Positions 58,546 to 64,000 of a stretch of DNA of 64,000 nt are shown one piece after another. A program made the position numbers and the translations under genes. The notes beneath the pieces are model-generated. The model did no database searches and was not told the DNA's origin. It worked only from the letters and a program-made list of their open reading frames with translations. The stretch's first letter is position 1; each line of letters opens with the position of its first letter. This DNA comes from Cavia porcellus (taxonomy: Eukaryota; Chordata; Mammalia; Rodentia; Caviidae): NCBI RefSeq assembly GCF_034190915.1, contig NW_026947484.1, positions 76,889,982-76,953,981 on the forward strand, written 5' to 3'.

Positions 58546-60143
58546 TAAAACAAAGGAATTTCTGTGACCCTGTCCCCTTTTGTTTGGAAGCAGAACTGGA
58601 CACAAATAGATGGATCCCCAGACAGCTGACATGTTGGGGTCTGTGTCTAGACTCCCAACCCCCCAAATGGGTGCATGATGAAGGCTCAAAGGAATGAGAC
58701 AATTGGCAGATCTTTAAGGCTGCAGGAGGAGTGAAATCCTCTACAGAGCTGTAACTCTGCTAGCTAGCAGATGGACACTAGGCAGCCCATATTTAATCAG
58801 AACAAGCAAGGAGCTGAGTGGACAATGGAGGAAACCTGAACAGGATCTTGGGAGGGTTTCAAGGACCCCTCAGAGCAACAGACAGTGCTAATTAAGGAAA
58901 ACTATCCAGAAAGTCTCCATGTGGCCTCAGGCTTATCCTGCCCTGGAGGCATCTTCTCATTCTCAGTACAATCAAGCTGGGGCCACACCACAGCCCTGCA
59001 TGTGTATTCAGCTTCAGGGCTCTCCAACACTGACAAATGGGTTTCTGAATATTCTTTAAATATGCCTGCTATATTTAATTAGGCTGATGGAAAAAAGATG
59101 AACTACTAGCAGTAATTTTTAGTTTCTTCTCTTTTCCCCCAAACAATTGGACTCCAAACTCATATATGATTATCCATTGTGCAAAGCAAAAGCCCTGCAT
59201 TCTGACTGCGCGGGATTCAGTGTTTGTTCCCTCAGATGGTTAAGGTAACCTCCTGAGAAGGGGGTTTGTACAGGGCTTCCACGACCTTACTGAGGTTGTA
59301 CATAACTCTGCATTGCGACCGTATAGCCCCAGGTTAAAAACTCTTAACTATTACTCATTTATTTCCCTGAGAGGGGCCACACAGCCCCACCCCACTCACT
59401 TTCTTGCTGGATTCTTTTTAACCTTACAGAGTGCTTTCTGTAACAGGAATGCTAGAAAATTAATCTTTTCTGTCTTGCTATAATGCTAGTGATACTTTTA
59501 GCACCTCTTAAATACTAGCAGCCCAGAAACTTCTGTCTGGCTCATTCCTTAATCCGGCTCTCCTGGAACAGAGTATAGAAAACAGGAAAGAAGAAATCTG
59601 TAATATTGAGCAATCACTGGAGATATTTAAAAGCTCATAAAACACAGATGAACTTCCACTGTGGGATGCTTAGCCAGTGTGTAAATCGCCATTTGCCAGA
59701 ATGCACTGAAGCTCCAAAATATTAAGAGTAATGTCTAATTTGGTCATTTCAAACCACTACAAATGAAGGAGATAACACTACAAGCCATAAAGCTTCTATT
59801 CTTCAGAGGGTTTTTGGGTGTATGATGTCATTTCTTTTCGGCTGAAAGTGCAAACCTCACAGTTTGTAATAACTTAAGGCGGATTCATCATTGGTCCATA
59901 TAATATTCTTGATCTTCTGTTTTTTTGTTATCCCCAATCTGCATTCCTAGTTCCCTCTACCCAGTAAGTTTCTAAATGAATGTGTTGAGAATGAGTCTTT
60001 AAAAATGTGTCTTAGTAAAATATTGAGTGTTGCTTAGAACATGTTTCTGTTTTAAATTTATCATTCAATCCTGTTCTTTAGATCAATGCTGCTGTAACTA
60101 TAGCTTATTATTTTTAACTCTTTGAAGGCATTGCACATTGTGC
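58546..60143. other. intergenic DNA, no gene seen
   Basis: No gene or assignable repeat. Confidence 0.4.
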
Positions 60144-60601
60144 ATTCACTCTAGTTTTTTTATTAAAAAATTTTAAAAAAGGAGATTAAGATAAAAGAGG
60201 CCATAACAACATAATAACACAGGTCAGAACAGAACAATTTAAGCCACATAGTGTCTCACCACAAGACAACCCGACATAACAGTAGCTACCTTACTGTCTC
60301 TTTGAAATATTTGAGTATAACTTTGTATATTACAGCATCAAACACAACATGAGAGTGTAAAACCATTCAAGAGAATGAAAGTATTACAGGGTATTTAGAA
60401 CCAACTAACAGAAAATGAACAAAGATTTCTATATTATCTCCTTGTCTATAAAAAATTTTGTTTATGCTATCACATATAATAAAATCCAATAAGATACAAC
60501 ATGATAAAACCGATGGAGACAGAAGAACAAAAGCTTGGTGGGACTTCAAAACAAGATGATACTAAATCAGCACCAACTATTATATTATTCACTCTAGTTT
60601 T
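60144..60601 (-). mobile_element. short 5'-truncated LINE-1 (3'UTR only) with 15-bp target-site duplication
   Basis: ATTCACTCTAGTTTT occurs at 60144-60158 and 60587-60601. The 428 bp between are the minus-strand L1 3'UTR, closely similar to 29830-30260 of the ORF2-less element, including the CTTCAAAACAAGATGATACTAAATCAGCAC phrase. Severe 5' truncation is typical of L1 retrotransposition. Confidence 0.88.
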
Positions 60602-61038
60602 AAATCTTTAAAGAAGTGTGGTATAATATAGACAGTAAAGCTTCATAATTTTAGGTACTTTGGTATGTACAGTTCTTGGTGTTATTTATGTCCATGCTGT
60701 TCTATAACCATAACCCTGCCCATCTTCATAAACTTTATCTTAGAAGATAAAGCACCTCTATTAAACAGTAGCTTCTCATACCTGCTTACCTCTAGCCCTT
60801 GGGAATCACCATTGTACCTGGTATACTTTACAATTTCCCTATGGATGGGCACTGATATTTTTTTCAAGACCCACTGCACAAACCATACCACATCTCATGG
60901 CCTCCTGCAGATCTTTTCATGAAGTTGTGGAAAAATTTTTCTGACATAGTTTCAGAGGAAAATTTTGGAGACAAAAATACATTGTTTTTTAGAACAACTG
61001 TACCAATCTACTGTGTCTTCAACAAGGTACCAGACTTG
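60602..61038. other. intergenic DNA, no gene seen
   Basis: Nothing recognised. Confidence 0.4.
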
Positions 61039-61444
61039 CTGTTTTATTTACTTTTTTCTCGTTGCTGAGACAAAATACCCAGCACTCACACGTTAAGGGA
61101 GAAAAGCTTTATTTATCTCACAGTTTGTGGAGGTTTCAGTCCATAATCGCCTGGCTCCAGGGCAGACGGGCAACAGTTCATGGCGGCAGGAAACAGCAAA
61201 AGCAACAAGTGAGGAAGACAAACCTCTCTGGGCCCCTTTCATATTTTATCCCCACTGCTGGGATTGGGGTAGGGCCTACCCAGTCAGTGGACTGACGGAA
61301 GCAATCATTCACCCTTAATCCTAGCACCCTTAATCTTAGCGTGAACCACGAATCAGTCACAAGCTCTAGATTCAGCAACCTCCAAAAAAGTCCCATTTTG
61401 AGGTGCAGAAGGCTTTGCGGGGCATCCGGACACGAACTCTAGCA
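61039..61444 (-). mobile_element. ERVL-MaLR LTR, minus strand
   Basis: GTTGCTGAGACAAAATACCC, then AAAGCTTTATTTATCTCACAGTTTGTGGAGGTTTCAGTCCAT...GCCTGGCTCCAGGGCAGA, corresponds to the reverse complement of the MaLR LTR at 28232-28598. Limits are approximate, and I found no target duplication. Confidence 0.68.
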
Positions 61445-61559
61445 TTTGCCATTTTTTTAGATCCGGCAGTCTCTGAAATTAGCTATTTTTCAATCTTTTA
61501 CATTCTAATAATCTTATTTTTTGTTGAGCTTTTTAATTAAAGCGTTTGAACATTTTAAT

Positions 61560-62465
61560 ATTCTTTTTTAAATCAGATTTTATTGATACATTTTAGGTGT
61601 ATATAATGATCCCATTCATTCTAGAGAATGTGTGCCTGTACACGATACACCTTGTTTATTTTTCTTCATTTCTCTGCTCTCCCCTCAGAGAGCATCCTCC
61701 CCTCCCATTTTCAAAAGCTTTGTTTCCATTTTTTCTTCTTTTTTCTCTCTCTTTTTCTTTTTTTTCCTTTTTCCATCTATCTTTTTCTCCTTCCCTTTCC
61801 CCCTTTCTGGCCCCTCTCTTTCCTTTATGCTCCTCTCCATTTGAACATTTTCTTCCTCTTTCACAATATCTATTATACATTTTGGGCCTGATTTACACTT
61901 TCATTTTCTCATACCAAAGAAACAATGGTATTACACGTATGTCAGATTTATTTCACTTAAGGGTATGTACCAGATACATTCATTATCTAGAAATGTCTGA
62001 AGTTTTTCCTTCTTTATGGCTGAGTATTACTCCATTGTTCACAAAAACTGCATCTTCTTTATCCATTCACCAATTGATGGGCATCTTGGTTGTTTCCAAA
62101 ATTTAGCTGTTACAAACTGTACTGCTATAAATGTGGGTACATATACATCACTATGGTATGACACTTTTAATTCTTTCAGGAAGATACCAAAAAGGGCAAT
62201 AGCTGGGATGAATCCAACCTCTAGCCCTAGTTTTTTTTTTTTAGAAATCCCCACCCTGATTTCCACAGTGGTTGCACCAGTCTACACTCCCACCAGCAGA
62301 GGAGAAGGGTTCCTTTTACCCCATGGCCTTGCCAGCACTGGTTATTGGTTGATTTCTTGATAATAGCCATTCTCTCTAGGGTGAGATGGAATCTCAGCAT
62401 TGGTTTAATTTCCATTTTGTGAATGATCAATGATGTTAAATATTTATTCATATTCTTATTTGTAT
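61560..62465 (-). mobile_element. 5'-truncated LINE-1 fragment (ORF2 end and 3'UTR)
   Basis: Reversed L1 ORF2 C-terminal phrases lie at about 62030-62450 (TGATGGGCATCTTGGTTGTTTCC, GATTTCCACAGTGGTTGCACC, TCCCACCAGCAG). A 3'UTR-like T/C-rich stretch lies at about 61565-62000. A weak AATATTCTT repeat at both ends may be the target duplication. Confidence 0.75.
61720..61860. repeat. polypyrimidine tract
   Basis: About 140 bp almost purely C and T on the strand given. The overlapping open frames rich in F, S, L and P are composition artefacts. Confidence 0.85.
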
Positions 62466-62529
62466 ACTAAGAATATTCTTATTAATTACTTAAGCTACTT
62501 TTTCTGAGAATTGCTTAATACTTTATTTT

Positions 62530-62960
62530 TCTTCTTTTTCATTTTTTATTTTAAAGAGAGTAAAACCAAGCAAAATAAAACAGAATAAAGCCAATCAACA
62601 CAAAACAGTGTAAGTGATACAAGACTTCAAAACAAGATAATAGGAAATCAACAATGGTTCCATAATGCCTCTTGTTGTCTTCAAAATAGCTTTCCATACT
62701 GCCAGACACAGTAAAAATCAAATAAAACAGAACAGAATAGAACCAATAAAAACAAAATAATGACTGCAATAAAGGACTTCAAAACAAGATAAATAGTAAA
62801 TCCAAAATGGCTACCATAATATCTTTGAAATAGCTGCTCCTGCCATCGGATATAATAAAATCAAACAACACAACACAGAATAAGTCTAACCCAACAAAAC
62901 AATGAAAATGATACAGGACTTCAAAACAAGATAATAGATTGTTAACAATGGCTACCACCC
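62530..62960 (-). repeat. LINE-1 3'UTR fragment with three ~150-bp tandem units
   Basis: ACTTCAAAACAAGAT begins at 62624, 62776 and 62918, each followed by a ...ACAATGGCTACCATAATG-like phrase. This is the internal tandem repeat of the L1 3'UTR also found at 29.7-30.2 and 39.7-40.3 kb. Confidence 0.72.
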
Positions 62961-62969
62961 TCAGAAAGA

Positions 62970-63328
62970 GATTCCCCAAAGATGCTACACTGCATATTGT
63001 TATCCTCTGAATAGATGATCAGACTACTGGCTTTAGGTCTGAAAAGTCAGTGAAGCACGAAACCTACAAGCATTAAATTGCATTTTTACTTCAATAGCCA
63101 TCATTGCAGCCTGGGTTTCTCCGGATCAGGGTGGGTGTGTCAGTTCTTCTTGTCTCCCAGCCTGGAAGGGGCTGCATCTGGTTCTCCCCCCAGGGCCCAA
63201 TGCATGGCACCGACTCACAGGGAGGGCTTATTTGTTCTTGACTTCTCCTTTTCTTCCTCAGCAGAATGTAATACTTTGGTTACTTTGTAACTAAAGGTCA
63301 TACCTCCTTTCTTGTTGATTTTTAGAGT
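62970..63328. other. intergenic DNA, no gene seen
   Basis: Nothing recognised. Confidence 0.4.

Positions 63329-63369
<41 letters not shown>
63329..63369. repeat. (TA)n microsatellite
   Basis: About 20 TA units without interruption, likely unstable in length. Confidence 0.95.
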
Positions 63370-63371
<2 letters not shown>

Positions 63372-64000
63372 GTGAGAAATTCTTGATGGTGGATGTTACA
63401 AATATTTGCTTCCAAACTCATTTATTTCTTTGTTTATGGTAAGTTTTAATTTGACAGAAATAAATACACAAATTTTAAAAAATTAGCATTTATATTTCAT
63501 GGTCTTATTCAAGAAGTCTTTTCCTCATCCCATATAAAAACATACTGCTCTGAATTTTCTTTAAAATTGCCTTACATTTCCTTGTATTTTTCCTATTTTT
63601 TTTTACAATTTTACCTCTGACATATTATGTCTTTAATTTAGCTGAAGACATCTTTTTTATGTTACAACATCCAGCTTTGTTTTGTCTCATCAAAGGGACC
63701 CACTTTTCCTCATAATTTGCAATTCATCATTTCCACTTGTTTTATGGTGCCAGTTATATGTTACATTAAGCTCACATAAATGTATGGCTCCTCCCTGTGG
63801 TACTGCTTTAGGAGCCTTATTCTCTCCCAGTCGTCCAGGAACATTGATTCAATACCCTGCTGTTTTTATGGCTTTGCCATATGTATCTCTGTCTAGCGGA
63901 TAAGTATCTACTCCTTGATTATCTGTTTCAAAATGGTGTTAGTTATTCATAACACGTTTCCTATATAGATTTTAGAATGAATTTGTGGCATGCCTAAAAA
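63370..64000. other. intergenic DNA to window end, no gene seen
   Basis: AT-rich DNA, nothing recognised. Confidence 0.4.

Noticed and set aside
61597..62106. 169-codon F/S/L/P-rich frame resembling a membrane protein
   Set aside because: It spans a polypyrimidine tract and L1 3' sequence; the hydrophobicity is a composition artefact.

Overview
This is mammalian nuclear DNA from a rodent, most likely not mouse or rat. The rodent call rests on tRNA-derived ID-type SINEs, B1/B4-like 7SL SINEs, ERVL-MaLR LTRs and L1 elements; the species cannot be fixed by eye. The only intact host gene I can support is DMRT2 (plus strand, exons between about 12.0 and 18.85 kb). It encodes a DM-domain transcription factor, recognised by its CX2C-type zinc module and its long conserved C-terminal half.

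Layout: 1-11.7 kb is non-coding DNA upstream of DMRT2, with a MIR relic, an ID SINE with target-site duplications and an isolated GC-rich patch near 5 kb. 11.75-18.85 kb is DMRT2: a CpG-rich promoter with two CCAAT boxes, a non-coding first exon, three coding exons (501, 103 and 1058 bp coding, 553 aa) and a polyadenylation signal. 19-29 kb is gene-free, with SINEs, a U6 snRNA retro-pseudogene, a CA microsatellite, a probable solo LTR and a MaLR solo LTR with a perfect 5-bp duplication. 29.0-32.2 kb holds a minus-strand L1 derivative that has ORF1 but no ORF2, framed by a perfect 16-bp target-site duplication. 33.6-39.2 kb is a near full-length but decayed plus-strand L1. 39.6-41.1 kb is a 5'-truncated minus-strand L1 that landed in a possible retrocopy of an unidentified gene (about 41.08-42.79 kb).

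44.16-50.77 kb is a complete, very young class II (betaretrovirus-like) endogenous retrovirus. Its two 422-bp LTRs differ at one position by eye, a 6-bp duplication (GACAAC) flanks it, and gag, pro (with dUTPase, protease and G-patch) and pol (RT, RNase H, integrase) all look uninterrupted. There is no env. Gag, Pro and Pol lie in successive -1 frames, with a candidate slippery heptamer at each junction. 50.8-64 kb is again gene-free: a B1, a hAT transposon fossil, L1 3' fragments with a ~150-bp tandem unit, a second MaLR LTR and a TA microsatellite.

DMRT2 and the retroelements do not form a functional system that I can demonstrate. The most notable biology is the intact env-less provirus, about 26 kb downstream of a developmental transcription factor gene, and the ORF2-less L1.
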